This document shows, piece by piece, positions 14,048 through 21,167 of a DNA stretch of 29,274 nucleotides. Under the pieces are notes generated by a model that was given only the letters and a program-made list of their open reading frames with translations, did no database searches and was not told the origin of the DNA. The first letter of the stretch is position 1; every line of letters starts with the position of its first letter. A program made the position numbers and the translations under genes. Source of the stretch: Hypericibacter sp050729195 (GTDB taxonomy: Bacteria > Pseudomonadota > Alphaproteobacteria > Dongiales > Dongiaceae). Where the stretch lies: contig NZ_JBOHKS010000034.1 of the NCBI RefSeq assembly GCF_050729195.1, positions 1 through 29,274 on the forward strand. The letters are read 5' to 3'.

Positions 14048-14553
14048 GCGGCCTCACCTTCACCGTCGAGCTCGACGACAAGGACGCCCAGGCCGGGCTG
14101 CAGCGCCTCATCGCGCTGGGCCAGGATCTCGAACCGATCATGGACGAGATCGGCGGCATGCTGGAGACCTCGACCCAGATGCGCTTCGAGCGCGGCATCG
14201 GTCCCGATGGCCAGGCCTGGCGAATCTCGCTGCGCGCGGCCGAGGAGCATGGCCGAACGCTGGTCGACAGCGCCCGGCTGCTCAACTCCATCACGCATGC
14301 CGCGTCGAGCAATTCGGTCGAGGTCGGCACGAACGTCATCTATGCCGCCGTCCACCAGTTCGGCGCCACGATCATGGCAAAGGCCGGCGGCTTCCTCCGC
14401 TTCATGGTCGGTGGCCGCTGGGCGCGAAAGAAGTCCGTCACGATCCCGGCTCGGCCCTTCCTGGGCATCGACAACCAGGACCGCGACGGCATCGAGCAGA
14501 TCCTCGGCGATCACGTCCGCGCGGCCTGGTCACCGCATCCTGGTGGCGCATGA
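14044..14553 (+). CDS. Phage virion morphogenesis protein (Mu gpG/tail-completion-like)
   Basis: 169-aa protein of the phage_tail_S/gpG type: N-terminal beta strand VELDDKDAQAGLQRLIALG, a TQMRFERGIGPDGQAWRISLRAA segment around 50-72, the VIYAAVHQFGATI motif near 100, and a C-terminal IPARPFLGID. These residues recur in virion-morphogenesis proteins that complete the tail or head-tail joint. In classic Mu gpG sits next to MuF, but here it follows DUF1320, as in several Mu-like siphoviruses. ATGA overlaps on both sides. Confidence 0.85.
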   Translation: MSGLTFTVELDDKDAQAGLQRLIALGQDLEPIMDEIGGMLETSTQMRFERGIGPDGQAWRISLRAAEEHGRTLVDSARLLNSITHAASSNSVEVGTNVIYAAVHQFGATIMAKAGGFLRFMVGGRWARKKSVTIPARPFLGIDNQDRDGIEQILGDHVRAAWSPHPGGA

Positions 14554-14984
14554 AGCTGGTCGATGTGGAAACGCGCCTGACGAGCTGGGCGGGATCGCCG
14601 CTCAAGGCGGTCGGCCGCGCCGGTGACATCCAGAAGGCCATGGAGCAGAGCCGGGGCGTTCCCGTGTCGCCCTCCGCCTTCCTGGTGCCGATCGGCGATA
14701 CGGCGCAGCCGAACCGATCGGCGACGATTGCGGTCATCCAGCAGGTCGCAATGACGTTCGGCGTGCTGCTCGCGGTGCGCGATGTCTCCGACGCCAAGGG
14801 CGGCCAGGCCGCCGGCACGATCGAGGACGTCAAGATCGCGGTGCGCGGCCGCCTGGTCGGCTGGTCGCCCGCGCCCGAGGACGATCTGGTCGAGCTGATC
14901 GGCGGCGGCCTGGTGCAGCTCATGAACGGCACGATCTGGTGGCTGGAGCGCTACCGGACGGGCTTCCAACTGAGGGTCACGTGA
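14550..14984 (+). CDS. Tail terminator protein (Mu gp37-like)
   Basis: 144-aa protein. A helix (KLVDVETRLTSWAGSPLKAVGRAGDIQKAME) followed by strands (AFLVPIGDTAQP, GVLLAVRDVSDAKGG, GRLVGWSPAPEDD, TIWWLERYRTGFQLRV) fits the alpha/beta tail terminator fold that caps the tail tube and joins it to the head. The start ATG 14550 overlaps the previous stop. A longer open frame extends upstream to 13998 but lies inside the gpG-like gene. Confidence 0.75.
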   Translation: MKLVDVETRLTSWAGSPLKAVGRAGDIQKAMEQSRGVPVSPSAFLVPIGDTAQPNRSATIAVIQQVAMTFGVLLAVRDVSDAKGGQAAGTIEDVKIAVRGRLVGWSPAPEDDLVELIGGGLVQLMNGTIWWLERYRTGFQLRVT

Positions 14985-15142
14985 CGAGGGCTGACGAAAA
15001 GAAGGAGCTGCCCGTTCCGCATGAGGGCGGCAGCTATGTCCGAAATTCGGAGTCCGGCGAGCTGACGAAGGTCAACGACCCGGTCCCAGCACCGTCGGCG
15101 GATCCGGCGGCGAAACCCGCGCGCTTGAAGAAGGAGGGCTGA
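14981..15142 (+). CDS. Small tail-region protein, unknown function
   Basis: 53-aa protein starting at GTG 14981, overlapping the terminator stop, with GAGGG (14972-14976) as a good RBS. The sequence VPHEGGSYVRNSESGELTKV looks like a small folded phage motif seen before tail tube genes, followed by a Pro/Ala linker and Lys tail. The role is not known; DUF2635-type Mu gp38 proteins occupy the same slot. Confidence 0.55.
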   Translation: MTRADEKKELPVPHEGGSYVRNSESGELTKVNDPVPAPSADPAAKPARLKKEG

Positions 15143-15143
15143 C

Positions 15144-16073
15144 ATGCCCCGTAAATGGAATCGCAAAGTCCTGACGCTGAAGCGCGAGGCCGGCGGTTAT
15201 GGCGTCGACGCGACGCCCACCGGCAGCGAGGCGGTGCTGGTCTACGAAGCCGAGTACGATCCGGAATATACCTACACGTCGGCAAAGCGCGTGCTGCCCT
15301 ATTTGGCGCGTTCTCGCGGCGACGTGGCCACGAAGTTCGGCCGGATCAAGGGCTGGGTCGAGCTGGCCGGCGCGGGCGCCGCCGGCACCGTTCCGGCCTA
15401 TGGTGCCATCCTGCGTGCCTGCAGCTTCGCCGAGGTGAACAATCCTGGCGTCGACACCCAGTACAACCCGATCTCGACCGGCGACGAGTCCGCGAGCGCC
15501 TACTGGAACATGGACGGGCAGCTGCACAAGCTGCTGGGCCTGCGCGGGATGATCAGTGCCATCAGATTCCCCGCCAACGACATTCCGCAGCTCGGCTTCG
15601 AGGCCGTCGGACTGCCTCAGGCGCCGACCGATACCGCGATGGCGACGCCGGATTTCACGCTCTGGAAGCCGGCGATCGTCGTCAACAAGGTCAATACCCC
15701 GACCTTCACGATCGACGGCTACGCCGCCGTCCTGCGATCGCTCGAAGTCAACCTGGCGACGGTCCTGGAACTGCGGGACCTGGTCAATGCCAACGACGTC
15801 CAGGCGACCGATCGCGAGCCGGTCGGGACAGTCGTCATCGAGGACCCCACGATCGCGGGGAAGAACTTCTATCCCATCGTCGATGCCAACACGCGCATTG
15901 TGATCCAGCTGATCCATGGCGTCGGCGGCGGCAAGATCGTGCAGCTGGACATGCCCAAGGTTCAGCTGACGAACCCGAAGAAGACGAACGTCAACGGGGT
16001 CGCCTATCTGACGATGAATCTCGGCCTGGATCCGAACGCCGGCAACGACGAACTCAAGATCACGGTGAAGTGA
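15144..16073 (+). CDS. Tail tube protein (long flexible tail type)
   Basis: 309-aa protein with the beta-rich pattern of siphovirus tail tube proteins of Mu-like phages: KREAGGYGVDATPTGSEAV at the N-terminus, IKGWVELAGAGAAGTVPAYG in the middle, an interlayer beta-sandwich, and a final TYLxMN-like strand (GVAYLTMNLGLDPNAGNDELK). It polymerises into stacked hexameric rings. It starts one base after the previous stop. Its place before the frameshifting chaperone and tape measure is the lambda V position. Confidence 0.85.
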   Translation: MPRKWNRKVLTLKREAGGYGVDATPTGSEAVLVYEAEYDPEYTYTSAKRVLPYLARSRGDVATKFGRIKGWVELAGAGAAGTVPAYGAILRACSFAEVNNPGVDTQYNPISTGDESASAYWNMDGQLHKLLGLRGMISAIRFPANDIPQLGFEAVGLPQAPTDTAMATPDFTLWKPAIVVNKVNTPTFTIDGYAAVLRSLEVNLATVLELRDLVNANDVQATDREPVGTVVIEDPTIAGKNFYPIVDANTRIVIQLIHGVGGGKIVQLDMPKVQLTNPKKTNVNGVAYLTMNLGLDPNAGNDELKITVK

Positions 16074-16074
16074 C

Positions 16075-16473
16075 ATGTTCGTTCTGGATGCCAAGAGAAT
16101 CGTCAAGTGGCCCGTCGATGTCGATCAACCGGTCGACGGCGGCGGCACCGAGACGCGTCAGTTCACGGCGCATTTTCAGCTTCTTCCCCAGTCCGAGATC
16201 GATGCTGTCTTTGCCGGAAACGGAACGGACGCGACGCTCCTGAACCAGGTTCTCGTGGGCTGGGGGGGCATCACGATCGAGGATGGTGGGGAGATCCGGT
16301 TCGATGAGATCAGGCGCGCCGCCCTTGTCGACATCCCCTATGTGCGTCGCGGTCTGATGCGGGCCTACATCGCCTGCATCTCCGGAGTGAAAAGAAAAAA
16401 CTCCGTGACGCCGTCCGCCACTGGGCGGGCGGCGACCGACGCGGAGACGGGGACGAAGTCGAAGCCGACCTGA
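16075..16473 (+). CDS. Tail assembly chaperone, zero-frame product (lambda gpG-like)
   Basis: 132-aa product ending at a stop after a basic/polar tail. The conserved part is at the N-terminus (FVLDAKRIVKWPVDVDQP, QFTAHFQLLPQSEIDAVF, IRFDEIRRAALVDIPYVRRGLMRAYI). In lambda-like phages, gpG coats the tape measure and the frameshifted gpGT recruits tail tube protein; only a fraction of ribosomes shift. A -1 slippery site and hairpin near the end of this frame predict the same here. Confidence 0.8.
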   Translation: MFVLDAKRIVKWPVDVDQPVDGGGTETRQFTAHFQLLPQSEIDAVFAGNGTDATLLNQVLVGWGGITIEDGGEIRFDEIRRAALVDIPYVRRGLMRAYIACISGVKRKNSVTPSATGRAATDAETGTKSKPT

Positions 16474-16769
16474 GAAGGCTCGGCGCCAGCGAAGAAGAGA
16501 TTGCCCGATGGACCAGCAACGGCGCTCACGCTTCGAACGACTGCGCGGTGCTGGCGGAAAACTGGCCGGCGCTGTCGCTGTTCCTCGACGCGCAGACTCA
16601 ATGGCGACATGCGGGCATGAGCGGTATCCCGACCGGCCTCGACTACCCCGGCGTCCGCGCGGCGGCCGACATGGCCGGCGTCACCATCACGCCGCCGCTT
16701 TTCGAGGATCTCCGCGGGATGGAGGACGAAGCGCTTTTGATCTTCGTCGAGCGGCGGTCTAGATCATGA
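16075..16769 (+). CDS. Tail assembly chaperone, -1 frameshift product (lambda gpGT-like)
   Basis: Slippage at 16395-16401 joins 109 zero-frame codons (through the AAC at 16399-16401) to the -1 frame from 16401 to the stop at 16767-16769, giving about 231 residues. The -1 part is open throughout, has no good start or RBS of its own, and reads as a DUF1799-like domain: LRRLGASEEEIARW, then LAENWPALSLFLDAQTQWR and GIPTGLDYPGVRAAADMAGV. The stop overlaps the tape measure start (ATGA), so translation continues into it. Shift efficiency is unknown. Confidence 0.8.
16395..16401 (+). other. -1 ribosomal frameshift slippery heptamer A AAA AAC
   Basis: The heptamer is in the correct phase: the zero frame reads AGA AAA AAC, so tRNAs can re-pair one base back as AAA AAA. 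A GGAG (16384-16387) lies seven bases upstream and could act as a stimulatory Shine-Dalgarno-like element. The downstream hairpin begins seven bases after the heptamer. Confidence 0.85.
16409..16434 (+). other. Frameshift-stimulating hairpin
   Basis: Bases 16409-16419 pair with 16424-16434: 11 pairs (10 Watson-Crick, one U.G), tetraloop ACUG, almost entirely GC. The spacing of seven bases from the slippery site is within the 5-9 nt range of known bacterial -1 frameshift signals. The ribosome would stall at this stem with the slippery codons in its sites. Confidence 0.8.
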
Positions 16770-18763
16770 CAGACCTGGTTCTCGGGCTCACGCTCAAGGC
16801 CGACAGCTCCGGCCTCGTCGGCGAGGTGAAAGCCGCCAAGGCGGAGCTAACCCAGCTGAGCGAGGCAGCCGCCAAGGCCGGCGGGCAGACGGACCAGCTC
16901 GGCAAGGAGACGGACCAGCTTGGTGCCGGCCTCGCCGGCCTCGGTGCCGCCACCGACAAGTTCAAGCCGAAGCAGGATGGCCTGGCGGCCGGCTGGACCA
17001 TCAATCGCATCGGACTCATGGAGCTGCGCGCCGCCGGCGTGAACAGCTTCCAAGCGCTGGCGGCTGGCATGGATCCGCTCACCGTCGCCTCCATGGAAGC
17101 GGCGCAGGTGATGGGCGCGCTGGTGCAGGGCGGCACGCTGGCGTCGGCCGGCTTCAGGTCGCTCCTGGCGACGATCACGCCCTTTGCCCCCTTGGCGATC
17201 GCCGCCGCCGCCGCGATCGCCGGCATTACCCTGGCGCTGGTGCTCGGCAAAAACAGGACCGACGACGCCAGTGCTGCCACGAAGGCCTACCAGGACGCCA
17301 TCAAGGCCGGCACGACCGTCGAGGACCTGTATACAAAAGCGATCAAGGCCGGCAACGAGGCGATGCTGACCCGGCAGCAGCTCCTCGATCTCAATGCGAC
17401 GGCCCAATACACGACGAACGTCCAGACGGCACAGGGCGTGGTCGATGAGCTGCAGCGTCAGCTCGCCGAGACGTATCAGCGCCAGGCCCAGCTGCAGACC
17501 TATGCGCCGGGCGACGTCCAGGGACAACGGCAGATCCAGGAAACTACGGCGGCGATCCAGAAGCTCGAGGATCAGCTGCAGAAGGCCCGTGTCGCGCTGA
17601 TCAATCTGAAGTCGCCCTACATTGCCGGCGGCCAGTTCGCGGCCGATGCCGAGGCGGCGGCGCAGGCCGACGCCGACATGCTGAAGGCCATTCGGCTCGG
17701 CCACGAACGGGACGATCAGCGGCTCAAGGACGAATGGGAGTCGCAGAAGCAGGCCTGGGCCGATCGCAACGCCTTCATCTTCAACAGTCAGTTGGAGCTG
17801 GACCAGGAACTTCGGAAAGAGGACGAGGACCGCAAGAAACAGTTCGAGACCAATGCGAAGGCCTGGACCAAGGCGCTGATGGACGAGGTCGATGCGTTCG
17901 ACCAACTGCAGAAGATGGGCGCTCAGCTGACCGAGAGCCTGCTGACGCCGCAGGAAAAATACAACGCCAGCCTCCAGCGCTATCAGCAGCTGCTCGACGC
18001 CGGCGTCATCAGCCAGGAGACCTTCACCCGTGCCGTCGCGGCGGCCGGTAAAGAACTGAAGTCGATGGATCCGCTGGCCAACCTGCTGGCCGACAGCTTC
18101 GGCCAGGCCTTCGATCGCATCGGCTCCTCCATCACCAGCATGTCGCTCGAAGGCAAGGACGCGTTCGAGAGCTTGAACAATCTCGGCAAGGCCGTCGCGT
18201 CCGAGTTGATGCAGACATTCCTGAAGCTGGCGGTCATGAACCCCTTCAAGAACGCGCTGTTGGGAACCAGCGAGCCGGTGCTGGGCGACATCCTCGATTC
18301 ATTGTTCGGTGGCGGTGTCCCCGGCGCCGGCAGTGGTAGCGCGGGAATCGGATCGGCCTTTTCGACGACCGCCGGCCGGGACCTGGCTTATGGCGGCACC
18401 TATCATCAGGGCGGCAAGGTCGGGCCCGGTGGCTCGGGCCGCTGGGTCGATGCCTCTGTTTTCGACGGCGCGCGGCGCATGCACAGCGGCGGCCTTGTCA
18501 GCGGCGAGCGGCCGATCATTGCCAAGGATGGCGAGGAAGTCGGCTGGCCGGGCCAGCTCGCCGACAAGTATGGCAGCAAGGTCCAGGTCACGGTGATCAA
18601 CAGCACCGGCCAGCAGTCGCGCACGCAAGAGCGGCAGGGGTCGGACGGGCGGCGCGAGATCGCCGTCTATGTCGGCGACATGATGGCGGCGGACATCATG
18701 AAGGGTGGCAAGCTGTCGGCCGCGCTGGAGCAGACCTATCCCCTCAAGCGGGGGCGCCGCTGA
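16766..18763 (+). CDS. Tail tape measure protein
   Basis: 665-aa mostly alpha-helical protein with long heptad-like stretches, a hydrophobic segment near residues 132-160 (FRSLLATITPFAPLAIAAAAAIAGITLALVLG), helices with Gln/Ala/Lys repeats to about 380, and a Gly-rich C-terminus (GGTYHQGGKVGPGGSG, HSGG, ERPIIAKDGEEV). The HSGG...ERP...GEEV pattern is the usual end of tape measures. Length of this protein sets tail length; at about 0.15 nm per residue the tail would be near 100 nm. Follows the chaperone directly, as in lambda H. Confidence 0.9.
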   Translation: MTDLVLGLTLKADSSGLVGEVKAAKAELTQLSEAAAKAGGQTDQLGKETDQLGAGLAGLGAATDKFKPKQDGLAAGWTINRIGLMELRAAGVNSFQALAAGMDPLTVASMEAAQVMGALVQGGTLASAGFRSLLATITPFAPLAIAAAAAIAGITLALVLGKNRTDDASAATKAYQDAIKAGTTVEDLYTKAIKAGNEAMLTRQQLLDLNATAQYTTNVQTAQGVVDELQRQLAETYQRQAQLQTYAPGDVQGQRQIQETTAAIQKLEDQLQKARVALINLKSPYIAGGQFAADAEAAAQADADMLKAIRLGHERDDQRLKDEWESQKQAWADRNAFIFNSQLELDQELRKEDEDRKKQFETNAKAWTKALMDEVDAFDQLQKMGAQLTESLLTPQEKYNASLQRYQQLLDAGVISQETFTRAVAAAGKELKSMDPLANLLADSFGQAFDRIGSSITSMSLEGKDAFESLNNLGKAVASELMQTFLKLAVMNPFKNALLGTSEPVLGDILDSLFGGGVPGAGSGSAGIGSAFSTTAGRDLAYGGTYHQGGKVGPGGSGRWVDASVFDGARRMHSGGLVSGERPIIAKDGEEVGWPGQLADKYGSKVQVTVINSTGQQSRTQERQGSDGRREIAVYVGDMMAADIMKGGKLSAALEQTYPLKRGRR

Positions 18764-19122
18764 TGGCGAACCCCGTGTGGCCCGTGACACTGCCTCCCTT
18801 CGTGTTGACCGAAGGGCATCAGGAGACCTGGGGCAACAATCTGTTGCGCACCCAGATGGACGCGGGCGAAGCGAAGGCGCGCCGGCGCTTCACCAAGGAC
18901 GTGCGGCCGATTCAGGGCACGGTCGAGATGACGACGGCGCAGGTCGCGATCTTCGACGACTTCTTCCACAACACCTTGAAGGATGGTGCCATCCGGTTCG
19001 ATTGGGTGCTGCCGCGCACGCAGGCAGCCGCCACCTTCCGCATCATCCCGCCTTTCCCGGTTCCGCCGACGCCTGGCGCCAAGTTCTGGCGACCCACCTT
19101 CACGCTTGAGCAGGTGGGCTGA
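18763..19122 (+). CDS. Minor tail protein after the tape measure (lambda gpM position)
   Basis: 119-aa beta-rich protein: MANPVWPVTLPPFVLTEGHQ, KARRRFTKDVRPIQGTVEM, then FDDFFHNTLKDGAIRFDW and TFRIIPPFP. Its size and position immediately after the tape measure match the first minor tail protein, such as lambda gpM or a distal tail adapter. I do not recognise a named family with certainty. Its ATG shares a base with the tape measure stop (TGATG). Confidence 0.7.
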   Translation: MANPVWPVTLPPFVLTEGHQETWGNNLLRTQMDAGEAKARRRFTKDVRPIQGTVEMTTAQVAIFDDFFHNTLKDGAIRFDWVLPRTQAAATFRIIPPFPVPPTPGAKFWRPTFTLEQVG

Positions 19123-19829
19123 TGGCGACGCGCTTCTACCTTCCCAGTACCGGCGATGCCGCCGTCAACCCCGCGTTCGACGCGGGCTGGGGCAGCCTCG
19201 ATCCGGTCAATCCGCCGACCCGGAAGCGGATGGTGATCGCGCGCGCCAACACCAACATGAACACGCAGACGAAGGGCCAGAACGCCACCGTGGCATTGCC
19301 CGGCACCGTCGACTGCCTGCACCGGCAATATGTCTCCGATCCGCTCCAGGCCCAGGCAATCGCCGGCACCGTCAAGGGACAGGTGCGGTGCCAGCAGGGC
19401 GCCGCCACGAACGACTTCCGGGCGCAGATGCTCGTGAAGGTGGTTTCCAGCGACGGCCTGACCTTGCGCGGGATCCTGCTCGCCTTCGATGCCTCGGGGT
19501 TGACCTCGGAGTTCTCGACCTCGCTCCGAAACCGCGCCTTCCCGCTGGCCTGGACCACGCCGGGCGATGCCTTGAGCAACGTCAACGCGCTCGCCGGCGA
19601 CCGGCTCGCGATCGAGCTGGGCGTCCGCGCGCACCTGGCCGACGGCACGATGCGGACCTTCGCGCTGCGCCTCGGCGACAACCAGCTGACCGATCTGCCC
19701 GAGGACGAAACCAGCTCGTCCGACTTCAACCCGTGGATCGAGTTTTCCCAGACGCTGCTGTTCCAGGCGCCGGGTGCGGGCACCGTCGCGCCCGAAGCCA
19801 TGATGTCACACCGCCGCAGGAGATCCTGA
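19122..19829 (+). CDS. Minor tail/tip protein, unknown family
   Basis: 235-aa protein in the lambda gpL slot. It is beta-rich with RFYLPSTGDAAVNPAFDAGWG at the start, a TRKRMVIARANTNMNTQTKG region, and FNPWIEFSQTLLF near the end. It lacks the clustered C-terminal cysteines of gpL, so it is not a gpL homologue by eye. Overlaps its neighbours by one base (TGATG). Probably a virion protein because of its position. Confidence 0.65.
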   Translation: MATRFYLPSTGDAAVNPAFDAGWGSLDPVNPPTRKRMVIARANTNMNTQTKGQNATVALPGTVDCLHRQYVSDPLQAQAIAGTVKGQVRCQQGAATNDFRAQMLVKVVSSDGLTLRGILLAFDASGLTSEFSTSLRNRAFPLAWTTPGDALSNVNALAGDRLAIELGVRAHLADGTMRTFALRLGDNQLTDLPEDETSSSDFNPWIEFSQTLLFQAPGAGTVAPEAMMSHRRRRS

Positions 19830-20554
19830 TGCCGACGTTCCTCAGACAGGCCACTGCCACCACGGTGCGCATCGGGCCGTTCCTCGACAAGGCCGACGGC
19901 GTCACCGAGAAGACGGCGCTCGCCGGCACGCTGACGGTCGAGTGCTCGAAGGCCGGCCCCTTCGCGGCGCGGTCCAGCGTGACGGCGATCGCGCACGATC
20001 AGAACGCCTGGTACGCGATCCCGCTCGATGCCACCGACACCGGCACGCTCGGCCGCCTGATCCTCAAGAGCGACGACGCGGCGACCTATCTGCCGGTGTG
20101 GGCCGAGTTCCAGGTGGTGCCGGCGAACGTGTTCGATTCTCTCGTCGCCGGGTCCGACCTGCTGCAGGCCGATCTTCAGCAGTGGGTCGGCGCCGCGCCG
20201 AATGCGCTGCAGACGGGCCGCGTCGACGGCTCGGTCGGCGCCATGGCCGCGAACGTCCTCAATGCGGCGGCGATCGCCGCCGGCGCCATCACCAACGCCA
20301 AGTTCGCGGCGGACGCCATCGACGCCAATGCGCTGGCTGCCAGCGCCGTCGACGAGATCCTCGACGATGTCGTCGAAGGCGCTCTCACCATGCGGCACAT
20401 CCTGCGACTCCTATTGGCGGCCTCGGCGGGCAAGCTCGCGGGCGCTGCCGGTGTGAACATCACGATCCGCGACCAGGCGGACACGAAGAACCGCATCAAC
20501 GCCACGGTCGATCTCAACGGCAACCGTACGGCGGTGGCGGTGGACGGGACTTGA
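19829..20554 (+). CDS. Tail-associated protein with trimeric-fiber-like region
   Basis: 241-aa protein; ATG 19829 overlaps the previous stop and has AGGAG (19818-19822) seven bases upstream. A beta domain fills the first 110 residues (TATTVRIGPFLDKADG, ALAGTLTVECSKAGPFAARSS, LPVWAEFQVVPANVFDSLV). A helical repeat follows (NAAAIAAGAITNAKFAADAIDANALAASAVDEIL), a register that suggests a trimeric coiled-coil or fiber stalk, and the C-terminus is a small beta tail. Likely a tip or fiber component; no family named. Confidence 0.65.
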   Translation: MPTFLRQATATTVRIGPFLDKADGVTEKTALAGTLTVECSKAGPFAARSSVTAIAHDQNAWYAIPLDATDTGTLGRLILKSDDAATYLPVWAEFQVVPANVFDSLVAGSDLLQADLQQWVGAAPNALQTGRVDGSVGAMAANVLNAAAIAAGAITNAKFAADAIDANALAASAVDEILDDVVEGALTMRHILRLLLAASAGKLAGAAGVNITIRDQADTKNRINATVDLNGNRTAVAVDGT

Positions 20555-20627
20555 TTGAGGGCTCGCGCCGTCGGCCGCCCCTCCAACCCCGACGTCGCTC
20601 GCGCAGAAAGGATTAGATCGGCTCTCG

Positions 20628-21167
20628 ATGTTCGCGAAGCGCTTCTTCCCCATCCGCTATTTCCCGCTCCGGTACTGGCCGGAGCTGCCGGCGTCGACGA
20701 TCCCGCCGAGCTTCGCGCGCGCGGCCTTCGCGCCCGAGACGGACGAAGTCTTCCTGCAGCTGCTCACCATCGACCATTCCAGCTTCAGCCAGCCGATCCG
20801 TGTCGTTCACAACAACGAGGACGTGGTCAGCCGCGGCAATCTCTACACCGCCTATCCGTTCGACATCACGCTGCCCGACGACGACGGCCAGAAGCCGCCC
20901 GAGGTGACGGTGCGGATCGACAACGTGGCGCGCGACATCGTGCTCGCCATCCGCATGATCCCCGCCGGCGCGCCGCCGACGATCACGCTGGAAGTGATCA
21001 TGGCCTCCACCCCCAACACGGTCGAGGCCGGCCCCTACGGTTTCACCCTGCGCGACGTCACGGCGGACGCCGCAGCCGTCGAGGGTCAAATCACCTTCGA
21101 AGACATTTTGAACGAGAGTTTCCCGGCCGATGAATACACGCCGGCGAGCCATCCGGGGCTGTTCTGA
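20628..21167 (+). CDS. DUF1833 tail protein
   Basis: 179-aa protein. The DUF1833 part has VFLQLLTIDHSSFSQPIRVV, VVSRGNLYTAYPFDITLP, VRIDNVARDIVLAIR, and the terminal PADEYTPASHPGLF. Proteins of this family precede the NlpC/J tip proteins in many Mu-like and lambda-like tails. The N-terminal 20 residues are an aromatic/basic repeat (FFPIRYFPLRYWPE). The gap 20555-20627 contains nothing else; the AAAGGA at about 20606 is a distant RBS. Overlaps the tip gene by one base. Confidence 0.8.
   Translation: MFAKRFFPIRYFPLRYWPELPASTIPPSFARAAFAPETDEVFLQLLTIDHSSFSQPIRVVHNNEDVVSRGNLYTAYPFDITLPDDDGQKPPEVTVRIDNVARDIVLAIRMIPAGAPPTITLEVIMASTPNTVEAGPYGFTLRDVTADAAAVEGQITFEDILNESFPADEYTPASHPGLF

Noticed and set aside
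16107..16307. Other-frame open stretch inside the tail chaperone gene
   Set aside because: It is not continuous with the frameshift product, has no RBS, and has no recognisable content.
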